Source: Diospyros lotus (taxonomy: Eukaryota; Streptophyta; Magnoliopsida; Ericales; Ebenaceae). From it: a stretch of 64,000 bases of DNA. The translations under genes were made by a program, and so were the position numbers. The notes beneath the pieces are model-generated. The model saw only the letters and a list, made by a program, of their open reading frames with translations. It was not told where the DNA came from and did no database searches. Shown piece by piece: positions 32,991-44,163 of this stretch (the first letter of the stretch is position 1; each line of letters starts with the position of its first letter). Location: assembly GCF_014633365.1 (NCBI RefSeq), contig NC_068349.1, positions 37,161,192 through 37,225,191 on the forward strand. Direction: 5' to 3'.

Positions 32991-34581
32991 AGTCAATTCT
33001 TGTTTTTCCCTCGTCTCTTCTTGTCAGCTTCCTCATTGTTTTGGTGATGAGGCCGGCCTTCTTCATCTTCTATCTTGCTGGTTTATTCTCTGCCCTTCTT
33101 GTTTCACCGTTTCTTAACACCTTTGGACCGATTCTTGGCATCTTTCGACAGTTTCTCGCTGCTTTTCCGAGGCGGCTTGCATGAGCTCCTTCCACTAGGT
33201 TAATTCTTCCCTTGTTTGGCGCATGACCTCTTGGGTGTTATTCACGCTGAATTCCATGGTTTTCAATTCTATGAAGCACGGAGACGACTCAGAGGCGCAG
33301 TTTCAGCGTTTCTGAACCGTTTCCCGTTTTGAAAATTCGAATACTGCCCAAAATGATTTTCGGGCTGTTTCTGTAAATTGCGACCGTTTCTGTAAATTAC
33401 GAAACGTTTCGAGGGTGGTTTCGCAATTTACAGAAACATGTGGGAAACGCATTTCCAGCGACCACGAATAAGCTCGCTTGTAACGAGGAAGACAATGGTC
33501 ACCGAGAGGCGAGGCGAGATATGGAGTGTGCGGTGACGGTCGACGGTGAGGAGAGAGATGGAGTGTACATCGGTGGTTGACAACGAGGGTGAGAAGCAAG
33601 CGACGATGGCAGAGATGCGTCGATCGAAGGCAAGGGTGAGGGTAAGAAACTCGTCGATGGTGGCAGAGACGCGTCGACTGTGAGAGATGTGAGATCAAAT
33701 GCGATGGTGAGGGCAAGAGACTCGTCGATGGCGAGAGAGGCAGCGACAATGGCAAAGACGCGTCGACTGTGAGAGGCGAGATCGATAGCGAGGGCGAGGG
33801 CAAGAGATGTGTCGACGGCGAGAGAGGCGGTGACAGTGGCAGAGACGGATGAAGCGGCGATGGTCGGCCATTGACAGCGAGCGGCGAGACAAGTTGGCGG
33901 CGGCAGTCGACCATTTGACAGGAGTGAACACTGAAATGCAATTTAGGGTTTACAAAATTAAACTTAATATTATTTATAGTATATAAATTATAAATTAATT
34001 TCACATACACCCTTATATTTTTTAAAATTACAGTTTACCCCACGTTTCCGTTTCCTAACTTTTTTTGAAAAATATCGTTTATGCGTTTCCGTTTCGTATC
34101 GAAAACGTTTCTCGTTTCCGTTTTCGTGCAACATAGTTCCAATCTTACCTCCAGTTGCCTCAAGTGTGTTCCTTTGGCCATTACTTCTTGATCCTCGATT
34201 GTACTGGGCCATGCTTGTTCCTTTCGCTACTGTTTTTACTACCCACTGCTGAACCAACCAACTCTGATGCCACTTTGTCAAGCCCTTGAATTAGGGCTTG
34301 CAATTTGGTAATATATGAACGTGAGAATTGATAGAAAGAAAAATAACAGAAATAAAGAAGAGAGAAAGAGAGAATCAAGAGAGAGAGAAATTTATTATTC
34401 ACTTCCAAGATCTCTCAAAATGTCGTAGGTCCATGTTTATAGGACCTCTAGCTACATTAACTAACTTCTAACTACCCAACGGTTTTAGTTAACCGTTCAC
34501 AACATTTCTACCAACTCCGTTATTTCATCATTTAGACCCTACCTTTTATAATATTACACACTACTCCCTAGGGTCGTGACA
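32991..34581 (-). mobile_element. Truncated LTR element: LTR plus 5' gag, interrupted by a hAT-like insert
   Basis: On the minus strand an LTR (34581-34276, TGTCACGACCC...GGGCTTGACA) is followed by a Met-tRNA-type primer-binding site (TGGCATCAGAGTT, about 34273-34261). A gag-like N-terminus with MAQYNRGSRSNGQ follows. It is interrupted at 34136-33269 by another element, then resumes as a coiled-coil-like frame (ELMQAASEKQRETVERCQES, after a frame change) down to about 33000. The second LTR and pol are absent. LTR start and end resemble those of the element at 4677-8108, so the two families may be related. Confidence 0.65.
33269..34136. mobile_element. Non-autonomous hAT-like element inside gag, 868 bp
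   Basis: Left end CTATGAAGCACGGAGACG and right-end complement CTATGTTGCACGAAAACG form imperfect inverted termini. The flanks TTTCAATT and TTCCAATC look like a diverged 8-bp target duplication, and removing the element rejoins the surrounding gag-like frame. Sub-terminal GTTTC/GAAAC motifs recur at both ends. The GC-rich middle (33.5-33.9 kb) holds imperfect repeats around GACGCGTCGACTGTGAGAG. The 235-codon Pro/Ser/Leu-rich ORF there is low-complexity and not credible as a gene. Confidence 0.65.
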
Positions 34582-36486
34582 AAAATCTAGCATATAAGAT
34601 AATATATTTTGTTCTATAATCTAACATGGAATTTCTAATATCATTTCCTGTCCATTTTTCTTCCTTAGTGGATAAGTCAAGCCCGTCTTTATCTATTTTC
34701 CAAAGTTTGTAGGGTTTTGAGACTTGAGAGTAGGAATGATTCCATCTCATTTTCTAGTAGGTGTATTTTAGACCATCGAAAAATAATGGCCTAGATAGAT
34801 GGTCAAGGGTATATGCCATGTAGTATATGTAACGAGCTAAGATCTGCTCTTAATTATTTAGACTAAGTGTTCTAAAGGTATGAAGATGCTTGCTCTGATA
34901 TTAATAGTAATTGAGTCAACTTTTTAAACCTCTTTTAGATTGTGTAGCTCTTTAGGTGCGGAATATAAAATTAATCAAGCAAAGAAAACAATCACAATAT
35001 GCACAAATCTTTTATAGTACGTTGCCATTACTTGTAGTACGTCCACTCTACAAGATCAATTTCTATCTTGCGTTCTACCATTTAAACACTAGGGTTTTTC
35101 TCACCCAAGCTTACCCCAACTTGTTCAACACCTAAATTCATTGGCTTGGAGTACCAACACACTACAACCAACAATTCACTATCTTGCCTTTACAAATCAG
35201 ATAAAAGTTTAAAGGAATTACAACCCAACCCACATAATACAATAATGCTCATAAGTAAAAACACAAATAAGATTATACTTTATTACCCTTGTTGTGTGAA
35301 CAAGAACTCTTCCCCTTTTTTAGATATGAAATGTCAATTGATTTCTAAAAGCCAAATTGAAAATACAAATCCATGCAAAAGAATAATGTGGCTAAAATTT
35401 AGGCTGAATGCCCTTCTTGACGCAACCTTCTAGCGAGGAAACGATGAAATAAAGTTCCAACACTATTTTCATGTGAAAAGGTTTTATGAGATGGTAGTGA
35501 TTATAAATAATTGATATGGTTGCGTGCCATCGCATGGTTAATATTGCGAAACTAACTTGTACAACATGATAACACGACTCAATAGCCAACATATCAAAAT
35601 GCACTTAATTATCTTTTCATGTAAGCTCTTAAAAAAATCAAGTTTAAAGTCAGCTGCTTTCTTGAGTTTTAACCTACCACTTCCAATAGTTGATCAAAAT
35701 TCGATGGTTGACTCTTCATCTTGCAAATTAACTCTCCCTACAGTTGATCTCCAGTCAACTGTAGGTTGACTCTTGACCCTTCACTCACCCTTATTCTTTA
35801 AATCCTCAATCAAATTACAGGGTGTTACAGAGGCTGTGCAATGAGACCGCTGATAGGTTGCAAGACAGCTTGGATTGGATGAGGTTTTCTCTGATCAAAT
35901 TTGATGCCGAACTGAAAGAAATTGTAGGAAGTGGAAGAAAAATACAGGGAAAATCAGACAGTGAAGAGGAAAAAAATAGCCAGGGGAGAGGGAGAAGAAG
36001 ACAAAGAGAGAGACCTGAGAGAGAGTGGAAACAGAATAGAATATAAACCAAATAATTTTATCCAAACTCAACCATATCCATTATTTTGTATCACAAGTAC
36101 CTACTTATATACTAAAATCTTATCACAAAAGGTATTAAGTTCAAACAAATCAAAGTTCTAATACCAAAAATTAAAATTATTCAAAATTTCTTATCACCTC
36201 TCTTTTATCTTTTTATGCTGAATATTAGTGGATATGTTGATCTTGCTCATAGATATTGCTGTCTAAGAAGAAAATGATCATTCATACAGTGAAGATGGCA
36301 AACTGCTTTAACCTAGATGCTTATTATTAAGGTGATCATTCAAGTACTTATTTAATTATTAATAAAATGATCATTGCATACAGAATGTATCAAATAATTC
36401 CATTTCCCACTCAAGATGAGCGAAGTCGAGACCTTTCAATACAAATCTCGCTGCACCAATGTTTTGGTCTATGACCCTTGTGTATA
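34582..36486. other. Intergenic DNA with LTR-end-like fragments
   Basis: 34582-35700 shows no recognised feature. 35690-35829 ends GGGTGTTACAG and on the minus strand starts TGTAACACCC, with repeated GTTGACT/AGTCAAC text, like the edge of an LTR. 35830-36045 has an open plus-strand frame (DRLQDSLDWMRFSLIKFDAE, then a Glu/Arg-rich purine stretch) that resembles retroelement leader or gag text but is unassigned. Confidence 0.3.
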
Positions 36487-36662
36487 ACTGCAAGCCTTAG
36501 TAGTAATGGTAAGGTTGCTCTTTTATGATTGGAAAGTCATGGGTTCAAGTTGTACTGGAAACAATCTCTTTGAAAAATAAGGGTAAGGCTATGTACAAGA
36601 ATGACCCTGCCGAATCCTTGCAAAGCAGGGAACCTCATGCATTGAGGACACCCTTTTTTTTA
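36487..36662 (+). mobile_element. SINE, Au type
   Basis: tRNA-derived head: A-box-like TTAGTAGTAATGGTAAGG (about 36497) and B-box-like GGGTTCAAGTTGTA (about 36541). The body has the Au-SINE landmarks GGGTAAGGCTATGTACAAGA and AATGACCCTGCCGAATCC, then GCAGGGAACCTCATGCATTG. The 3' end is a T run (about 36653-36660), as Au SINEs have. Length (about 175 bp) fits. RNA polymerase III would be expected to transcribe an active copy; diverged boxes suggest an old one. Confidence 0.75.
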
Positions 36663-37021
36663 GCCTTATATATGTTCTCATTATAAATACATTTTTATGG
36701 CCTTTGAAATTTTTGGGGATGCCATGCATATGTTTAGATTGCATTATGTATTTCTCCAAGAATCTCTGTGCAGGAGGATTAGTTCACTCCATTGCTAGGT
36801 TGCTTCAGTTGATGGGCATCACACATGAAAAAATGAAAAAAACAAAATGGATCACATCTTATTTCACTCCGTGAGTATGGGAAAAATATGTGACTATATG
36901 TGCATTTGATCAATAAGTAGAAGGTGTATAGCAACTCTACAAAATAGGTTTACCTGTATATGTTTGACTTTGTCAAAATATTGTTCCCTGTATGATTTTT
37001 CTGTTTCTGTTGAATCACCAG
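36663..37021. other. Intergenic DNA after the SINE
   Basis: No recognised feature; poly(A) and AT-rich stretches only. Confidence 0.3.
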
Positions 37022-37467
37022 TTGAGAGGGTGAATTCACAAGGGTATTCAGCCATTTTATCCAGTACTGTGGAAAATCTTTATGTTGATCATGCCCTCCT
37101 GACCCCCCTTGTTTCCTTTGATATGTCTACATTTTCAACTCAGTTCCTTTGTCTCATTTTCTTTTTGATGTCATATCATCAGGTTGGGGCAGTCATGTTC
37201 CCCCTTGTAACCTCAATATCCATCTTCTCTTGGCTTTCTCTTGCCTACAAGAACATGCACATAGTGAGTTAATCCAAGTTTCATTTTGGGCACCTTGTCT
37301 TGGATGGTCTCTCTGAAAATTCTGTGGCTTCTAGCAGCCACACAGCTCAGCCAGCAGTCTTATCCTGGAAGGCTGCAGCTACAAGGAATTTGTCTTCTAC
37401 TCCTCAGAAGCTGATTCATCAAGACAGTAGTGTGGGCGCTCATTATCTCCCACTGCAGTCATCGTAA
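37022..37467 (+). pseudogene. Exon-like fragments of an unidentified protein
   Basis: Two protein-like open stretches on the plus strand. The first (37022-37143) follows a TCACCAG acceptor-like site and reads ERVNSQGYSAILSSTVENL. The second (about 37288-37467) has no ATG, reads FHFGHLVLDGLSENSVASSS, then AVLSWKAAATRNLSSTPQKL, and ends HYLPLQSS-stop. Base composition is more gene-like than the surroundings. A middle piece (37182-37264, VGAVMFPLVTSISIF) may be a third exon. I do not recognise the protein, found no start exon and cannot chain the pieces convincingly; a decayed gene or fragment is the likeliest reading. Confidence 0.25.
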
Positions 37468-39009
37468 CTGCAGGACTGACTTTCATTCTTCTGACATGGA
37501 TGTCTACCGACTCCAAACAGGAAATTGAGGCTTTCTGAACTGGGCATTGATATTTTTTCTATCCATATATTGATCTTCATAATTCTTGTGAATGATAATC
37601 CGGATCTAAGATGTCATATTTGAAAAATATTGCTTTGTTCCCTTGGTTCTACAATCATATATTCTAAAGATCATCCTTATTGTCCATTGAAATTTACTCA
37701 TCCTTCCAGTGCACGTGAGTATCCAATCTGAAAACTCTGCAGTACATGTAGAGAAACTTTTTTGCATTTCCAGTGTGGGTAGATGTATTTGCCTTGATGC
37801 ATCAACTTGAACAAGCCTTGGTTTCTGCCCCTTCATGCTCAAATTCTGTAGTGCATTGTAAATTGACAAGGTTTTCCGTCTTTGCTATGAAATTCATTTT
37901 GACAAGGGTTTTCAAGAATCCTGTTTGGTTGATGAATAAAGGGTGCATTTACTTCTGTTTGGCAGGCTGGCTCCAGTCACCTTCTCGAAGGGTATAAACA
38001 GAAACAGCTGCTTAAAGTTCAAGTAATCTCTCAAAAGGATCAAACCTCATATCAATCTCAAGATCTTTCATAATCAGTTCAAGGTGCTTGTTGACCTCAT
38101 ATGTTTCAGGTTGGTTAAAGTTTCTCTTATGGCTTTTACAGCTTTACCTAGAATTAGATGGTTTACAACTTGTAAAAACACTCATGTTAGCCAGAGGAGG
38201 AGGATGTTAGTAGTGTCTTCCTCTCCCATTATGTGATCAACTGATTACTGATTAGTGGTGGCAAGATCTGATAATTCATCTCATATTTGGTGCTAATTAA
38301 TGGTTGTTCTTGCAACTTGCAAGCTAACCTCAAGGAAGAATGGCTTGTGGATACGCATTCCATTCCGACCCTTCGCAGTTTGAACCATTTTTAGAACATC
38401 TATACGGTTAATTTACTTAACCTATAGATCAATAATATATTCATCTTAAAACTATGAGCACCTAAAATACTAAAAATAAATCACAATTGGGGTGTATTTA
38501 ATGACCCAAATTATACAGAAATTTAGGTGGACCCAACGCCCAGAATTGAATTCATGGTGGGTGCTTAAAGCAGAGCCTAAAACAATGAAAGAAGAGAGCT
38601 AAAATGGAAGCAACATCTAGGCTGCCATTACAGAGAAGACCAATAATAATAATTTTATTGGAAAAAGGAAGTAACTTCATCATTGAACCTATTATTAATG
38701 AGAAAAGTACCAAATTACACTGGATCAAATAAATAGAAAATCCGAGCATTATAGACAAAAAGGATTTTTGTGCAAAAAGCAGAGAAAAAAAGAGCCACTT
38801 TACCGTCGGCCAAAAGAAGCCAGAATTTACCAAAGTAATCTCTCTCTCTCTCTCTGTTCTTCACCAACTCTGCATCTCTCTTAATAATGAATGAAATGGA
38901 ATGCATCTATAACCATAACCAGACAGCAGCCAGCCAGTCAACCTGTGTTTTGAATAGTAAATGGCTCTATCCACAAAACCAACCACCAACCACCGCCGCC
39001 CGCGGGCCT
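37468..39009. other. Region downstream of the CYP86A gene
   Basis: About 38550-39009 may include the CYP86A 3' UTR (minus strand). 37468-38550 shows no recognised coding region or repeat ends. A (CT)n run lies at about 38840-38855. Confidence 0.3.
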
Positions 39010-40635
39010 TTAGGCACCTCCGACTGTCGTATCCCCACCCAATCCGGCGCCGCTCTTATAACACTTGCCACCAGATTCTCTGGCATTGTCCAGAGCAGCA
39101 GTTAAATCCCTTTGGTGCACGTTAACCTTGAGCCCATACTTCATGAACAATGTGAGCGACATCTTCTGCTCCACCCGGTGGCCGGGCACCACCGTCAGGC
39201 GGTGGCGCAGCAGCACGGCGGCGGCGATCGACTTCATCTGCAGATACGCCAAGTCCCTCCCCAGACATATCCTCGGACCGGCGTTGAACGACACGAACTT
39301 GAACTGGTCGTGCATTTGGAACTGCTTCCCGTCGGCCGATAGCCACCGCTCCGGCCGGAATTCCAGACAGTCGTCGCCCCACGTAGACTTCATTCTTCCG
39401 GCGGAGTATATGGAATACGTGACCGACGAGCCCGCCGGAACGAAGGTGCCGTCCGGCAAGACGTCGTCGGCGACCACGTGCTTCGAGTCCTCCGGCACCG
39501 ACGGGTATAGCCGGAGAGTTTCGGACAATGCCGCCTTCAGATAAACCAGCCGGTCAACTTCTTCAAATGCCAGTGGCTCGTCAACCCATTTGGCCACGTC
39601 GTCGCCACGTGTCTCCATCAGGACAGTGCAGATTTCTTTTAAGATTTCATCTTCGACCGTCGGATGTTGGATGATCAACCAGAAGAACCAACTCAGAGCA
39701 GCTGATGACGTGTCACGTCCAGCTAGGATGAAATTGAGTGCCACGTGTTGCAGGAACTTGTCAGAGTAGGATTCCTTCTTCTTCATGAACCGAGAGAGCA
39801 AGTCGTCGTGGGGGTGGCTGTCTTTCTGCTGATTCATCAGTTCGAGCTTACGTGTACTGATGATGCTGGATAAGTACTCGTCCACGTGGACAAGGCTCCG
39901 GCTCAGGCTGACCTCCAGCCCTAGGCCGAGCGATTTCTTGAGCTTCCACAGGACTTCGGGCAATATAAACCGCTGCAGCGAGGCTTCGGTGGCTCGGTCA
40001 AAAGCCGCCGCGAAGCTGTTGTCGGGCAGCCCCGGCGCGAGGGTCTGCGGGTCCTTCCCGAAAGCCAAGCCGCATATGTTGTCGAAAGTGAGCCGGAGCA
40101 AGAGGTCCTGGAGATCAACCGGCCGGGCTTCGACCCGAGCCCGCTCGAGAATCGGGCAAAACCTGAGCTTGATGGCCCGGTTGACCCAGCGAGCCATGGC
40201 CTGGCGCAGCGTCCGGGTGGTGAACTCGAGCGCAGCCGTCTTCCGCTGGAAGAGCCAGGTGTCGCCGTCCGAATTGAAGATCCCCTGGCCTAGCAGATCG
40301 TGGAACACGGCTTGCCAAGTCGGGCCTTTCGGGTAGTTGTCGAACCGGGTCTTGAGGATGTGCTCTAGGTTCCTCGGGTCGCACGTGACGGTCACGTGGC
40401 CCTGCTTCCGGGCCAGGAGCGGGAGCGCGCAAATGCATGTCTGGTAGGTGCCGGCGCAGGCGCGGAGGTTGTCGGCGATCCACTCGTGCATCCGGTCGCC
40501 GTTCTCGATGAGGCCTGGCAGGCTGCCCAATAGGGGCCAGACACGGGGGCCCTTCAGCGTCCGGGAGATGAAGGTGAACCAGAGCAGATAGGCCGTGACG
40601 GCCATGAACAGCAGCAGGGCAATCGACACATCCAT
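39010..40635 (-). CDS. Cytochrome P450, CYP86A subfamily (fatty acid omega-hydroxylase)
   Basis: Single-exon, 541-aa ER-bound P450. CYP86A enzymes hydroxylate the omega carbon of C12-C18 fatty acids for cutin and suberin monomers. An N-terminal membrane helix (about residues 4-22, [18 protein letters not shown]) is followed by [16 protein letters not shown]. Core motifs: I-helix AGRDTS at 305-310, ExxR ETLR at 372-375, PERW at 428-431, and heme loop [10 protein letters not shown] at 450-459 with Cys457 as ligand. Text such as [20 protein letters not shown] and [15 protein letters not shown] is typical of CYP86A. Two upstream in-frame ATGs exist (40647 and 40638); I prefer the third because family members start M-x-V-S. 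The Gly-rich C-terminal tail (about residues 515-541) is longer than usual. The gene is far more GC-rich than its surroundings, which creates long antisense ORFs. Confidence 0.95.
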   Translation of the reverse strand: MDVSIALLLFMAVTAYLLWFTFISRTLKGPRVWPLLGSLPGLIENGDRMHEWIADNLRACAGTYQTCICALPLLARKQGHVTVTCDPRNLEHILKTRFDNYPKGPTWQAVFHDLLGQGIFNSDGDTWLFQRKTAALEFTTRTLRQAMARWVNRAIKLRFCPILERARVEARPVDLQDLLLRLTFDNICGLAFGKDPQTLAPGLPDNSFAAAFDRATEASLQRFILPEVLWKLKKSLGLGLEVSLSRSLVHVDEYLSSIISTRKLELMNQQKDSHPHDDLLSRFMKKKESYSDKFLQHVALNFILAGRDTSSAALSWFFWLIIQHPTVEDEILKEICTVLMETRGDDVAKWVDEPLAFEEVDRLVYLKAALSETLRLYPSVPEDSKHVVADDVLPDGTFVPAGSSVTYSIYSAGRMKSTWGDDCLEFRPERWLSADGKQFQMHDQFKFVSFNAGPRICLGRDLAYLQMKSIAAAVLLRHRLTVVPGHRVEQKMSLTLFMKYGLKVNVHQRDLTAALDNARESGGKCYKSGAGLGGDTTVGGA

Positions 40636-40751
40636 CATCACGAGCAAGTTATTATCTTCCCGGAAAGTAAATTATCGATTTTCCCGAGAAAACCAAGGAG
40701 GAGAAACAATTTACAGAATGGACGGAGAGATGAGTGAAGAGGGGAGAGGTG

Positions 40752-40759
40752 ATTTATAG
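40752..40759 (-). promoter_or_regulatory. TATA box of the CYP86A gene
   Basis: On the minus strand CTATAAATCA lies about 120 bp upstream of the chosen ATG, giving an expected start of transcription near 40725 and a leader of about 90 nt. It is followed by a purine-rich leader. Confidence 0.6.
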
Positions 40760-42240
40760 GAGAAAAGGGGAAGAAGAGAAGCAATTAGTGAGGCCAGTCT
40801 GGTTTGCTTATGTTTTACCATCCCCCCACCCCCACCCCCCCCCTCCTTTCTCTCTCTCTAACCACCACCAGATACACCGCCATTAATGCAGCAGCATTGA
40901 GAGAGAGAGAAATTAAAAGGGTCAAATCTCCCAATCCTACAAACCACAAACTGCTAGCGACTGCAAATTAAGAAAGAAACTATATAGATGGACAGAGGAG
41001 GAGTAGGAGAAGGGAGGTGGTTGTTGGTGGCAGCTTTCTCTCTCTACAACTAATATTTGCAGGAAAAGGAGCTGGGTACTATAAATTCAAGCATTCAATG
41101 AGAGAGGGGGAGACATAAATGAGATTGGTTGAGAGAGTAGCCACCAGTATTGATCATCATCATCATCATCAAATAAATAAATAAAAACCCAATAAAATTA
41201 CAAGTCAAAAACAACAGTCAGTGAGGTTTAATTTCTGGGTTGGATTGTGGGTGCTTATAAAATTGATCTCATCACATATAGTTTTCATTTTACATATATA
41301 TATGAGGGAAAAAGGGTTTGATCACATGGTGGGCTGCAGGTTAGGGTTGGGTGAGCGACCCACCAACAATTTATAAGGAGTTGAGCTGCCACGGTTACGT
41401 GAATCTATTTATCTTCCTCCTCCTCCTCCTTCTTCTTCTTCTACTTTTCTTCTTCATATATATATATATATATATATCTTGAAGTTTATCTTTGGGCTCT
41501 GAAACATCTTCCGGTGGTTTCGTTACTGGGTAGTGGGTGGCTTTGACTTGCTTGAAATTCAATGCAAGGTGCATGCATGCTGAGCTGAGTGACAAAAGTC
41601 AACTGGGCTTGGTTTTTTGGGCAAAGCAAAGGTCAACAGCCACCCTTAGCTCATTCGGAATTCGAGCCCTTTGCCCAACATCTTCCCACTCATACATGGA
41701 CAAAGGATCAAAATTCTCCATCTAAAAATGGATCGGACCAAGAATTTGTTTCTTACTTTTTACTTGAATGATGTTAAATTTTTATTTGTTTCTTACCTTT
41801 TCAATAACGAGTTTGGTTCAAACTAAGTATTTTAAGTTCTACAAAAATAAAAACAAAAAATATGTAAAGCATAAAACGAGAACATAGAAACAATACTTTT
41901 CAATTGGATTCAGATAAAGATATAAAAGAATAATATATTGTTGTATTTTCAAACAAATTTTGAAAATAAATTTTAATACAAATAAAAAATTTTAAGTTTC
42001 CAACCATTTTTTTTTGCCTCTAACCTCTTTGGATAGAAACGTATTTTTAATATTACGAAATGTCTTTAAAATTACAAAAATTGGTTAAAAACATTTTTTC
42101 TTTTTTTGTTTTTTAATATTTTAATATATGAAGCATTTTAAAAATGTCAAAACAACACAAATGAGATATTTTTGTGTATCATAGAAAGTATCACAATTCA
42201 TAGGTAAAAGAAAAAAAATGATTATGGACTTGAAAAATTG
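40760..42240. other. CYP86A upstream region with microsatellites
   Basis: Holds a C-rich block (about 40823-40844), GA/CT runs (40850-40915), (ATC)n at about 41152-41172, an A/T run, and (TA)n at about 41455-41477 next to (TCC)n/(TCT)n. These could include promoter elements. 41780-42240 is AT-rich without recognised features. Confidence 0.4.
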
Positions 42241-42375
42241 AGATGAAACTATAAATGATGGTGTAAAATGTCAAAAATTGCCCTTCATTGATTTTTATAA
42301 CTATAAATTATGAAAATCAATGCGAGGGTAATTTTGACATTTCATGTAATCAACCTCTAATTTTGTATCATTATC
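42241..42375. mobile_element. Small hairpin MITE
   Basis: Inverted arms around AAATGTCAAAAATTGCCCT and AGGGTAATTTTGACATTT, with ATTGATTTTTATAACTATAA pairing to TTATGAAAATCAAT. The outer arms are more diverged. No target duplication established. Confidence 0.55.
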
Positions 42376-42463
42376 ACTATTCTAAAAAAAAAAAAAAAAA
42401 ACATAGTAACAAGTATTAAGAGCCCCACGTGCATAAGGCTCACGCCCTCTGTCAGGCAAATGT

Positions 42464-42490
42464 TATGTTGCCCCCACAGTGGGCAACATA
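42464..42490. repeat. Perfect 10-bp stem hairpin
   Basis: TATGTTGCCC, 7-nt loop, GGGCAACATA. It is isolated in AT-rich DNA; perhaps the remains of a MITE. Confidence 0.85.
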
Positions 42491-42494
42491 GCAA

Positions 42495-44160
42495 AGCCGT
42501 AACAAGTACAAGAGTAATTTCTTTTTGTTTGATGATGTTGACAATAGCAACATTAACATAATTATCTATCTCATGCAAATTAATTAATATTAGTCAAAAC
42601 TTGATGTTCATCTTCACAAGTACAACATTGGGTTGCCATCCTTGAACAGAGGATGCAATCAAAGCAAATGTACCTTATCCATTTAATTAGTCAGATTATC
42701 AGTTACTTAGTACTTGCTCACCATGCTTTTCTACCTTGTGGCATATTTGTAAATAAGCTAAAAATCCAAGGGTACTTTCATAAAAAAATATATATATATT
42801 GTCGACGTTTAGAAATGATCGACCGAGTTTTGTTGGCCCGTATTGATCCAATAATCACAAATACGAGGGGAAGAGAATAATAATACCATCAACAAGCAAT
42901 GCGCAATAGTTTTTTACGTGGTTCAACCAGAATGATGCATAATTCACAACTGTTCTCTGATTACTTTTGTAGAGTAACAATATGTATTTTTTATCATGCC
43001 CCTAACAATAGTTTTTGATCCCCTATTTATAGTGTGGGATATAGATAACTTACACAAAGTTAAATGTGGTGGGGCCACCTCGCAAGGGGCAAAAGTGCCA
43101 TTCTTATCTCCTTAAAATGGGGAGTAAAAAGTCATCACCACGTGGGTTTGGCTTTTCATAGATAAGGACAGGTAGACATCAGATCCGGTTATTTTGTTTT
43201 GTGGTCTTCTTTGCGAGCTAATCAGGTTGACCAGCAAGCTAGAGCCATGGCCGAGAGCTTACTTGTTATCGTAATCAGAGTTCGCGTTTTAACAATTATG
43301 CGACCTCGCAGAATCATCTTCATTCTTGGGCCCTTTGTACTCCGAGAGGTTGGGCTTTATCATTGGACCACTCCCAGCCCAGAGCAGTTTTGTCAATAGC
43401 CCAAGGCGGTTTAAGAAATGCTCGTAACATATATATATATATATCAATTTATTCATTAGGTAATATTTGTTAAAATAAATAAAATAAAATTATATTAAGA
43501 TAAAATTAAAATAATTTTTGGATTAAAATATAGAATTATTAAAATAAAATTAAAAACATTTTAAGATTTTTATTAGACTGTTTGTTAAATTTTTTGAAAT
43601 ACATTAAGGGACATATAGGTCATTTTATTCTTATTTGTAAAATTCAAAATAAATTTATCTAAATGAGGGAGATATATAAATTTATATAAAAATTTCAAAT
43701 AAAAAGTCACATGATTTTTTTTTTAAGAATTGTCAAATAAATTGAACAAATATAATAAAAAAAATATTTTTATTCAATATACTTTCCATATTTCATTTTT
43801 TTTAGACCATATATTAATTGACAAACACAATCTCAATTGAAAACTCAAAACTAGAGATGGGGATGGAAAGGCATAGGTAAAAGACTCTTTGGTCCATTTT
43901 CATATTTGCATCTATATTCTTATTCTTGTCCTAGTATTTTTATCTTCAAGGTATTTTGTTAATCCTTTATTCTTATATTTGTAGAGTAATAGGTATTTGA
44001 TGAGTACTTGTATATTTGATATATTTTACTAAAATACATTTATATTCATAATTTAAATAAAATATGTATATATATAAAGGTAAAGGATGGGCTGATAATT
44101 CTATCAATTCCACCTTACTTGTACTATATGGATATTTTAATTATCTTACTCGTACTCTTT
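42495..44160. other. Intergenic DNA, possible LTR leader fragment
   Basis: 42830-43060 has the phrase TTTTTACGTGGTTCAACCAGA and CCTATTTATAGTGTGGGAT, similar in style to LTR-element text also seen at about 58307 (CGAACCACGTAAAAAATCC, opposite strand). No termini found. 43430-44160 is AT-rich and empty. Confidence 0.3.
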
Positions 44161-44163
44161 TTA

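Noticed and set aside
33303..34010. 235-codon Pro/Ser/Leu-rich minus-strand ORF
   Set aside because: Low-complexity translation of GC-rich repeats inside a non-autonomous transposon.
39065..40336. Long plus-strand ORFs (159 and 158 codons) opposite CYP86A
   Set aside because: They are antisense shadows of a GC-rich P450 coding sequence; no domain and no independent signals.
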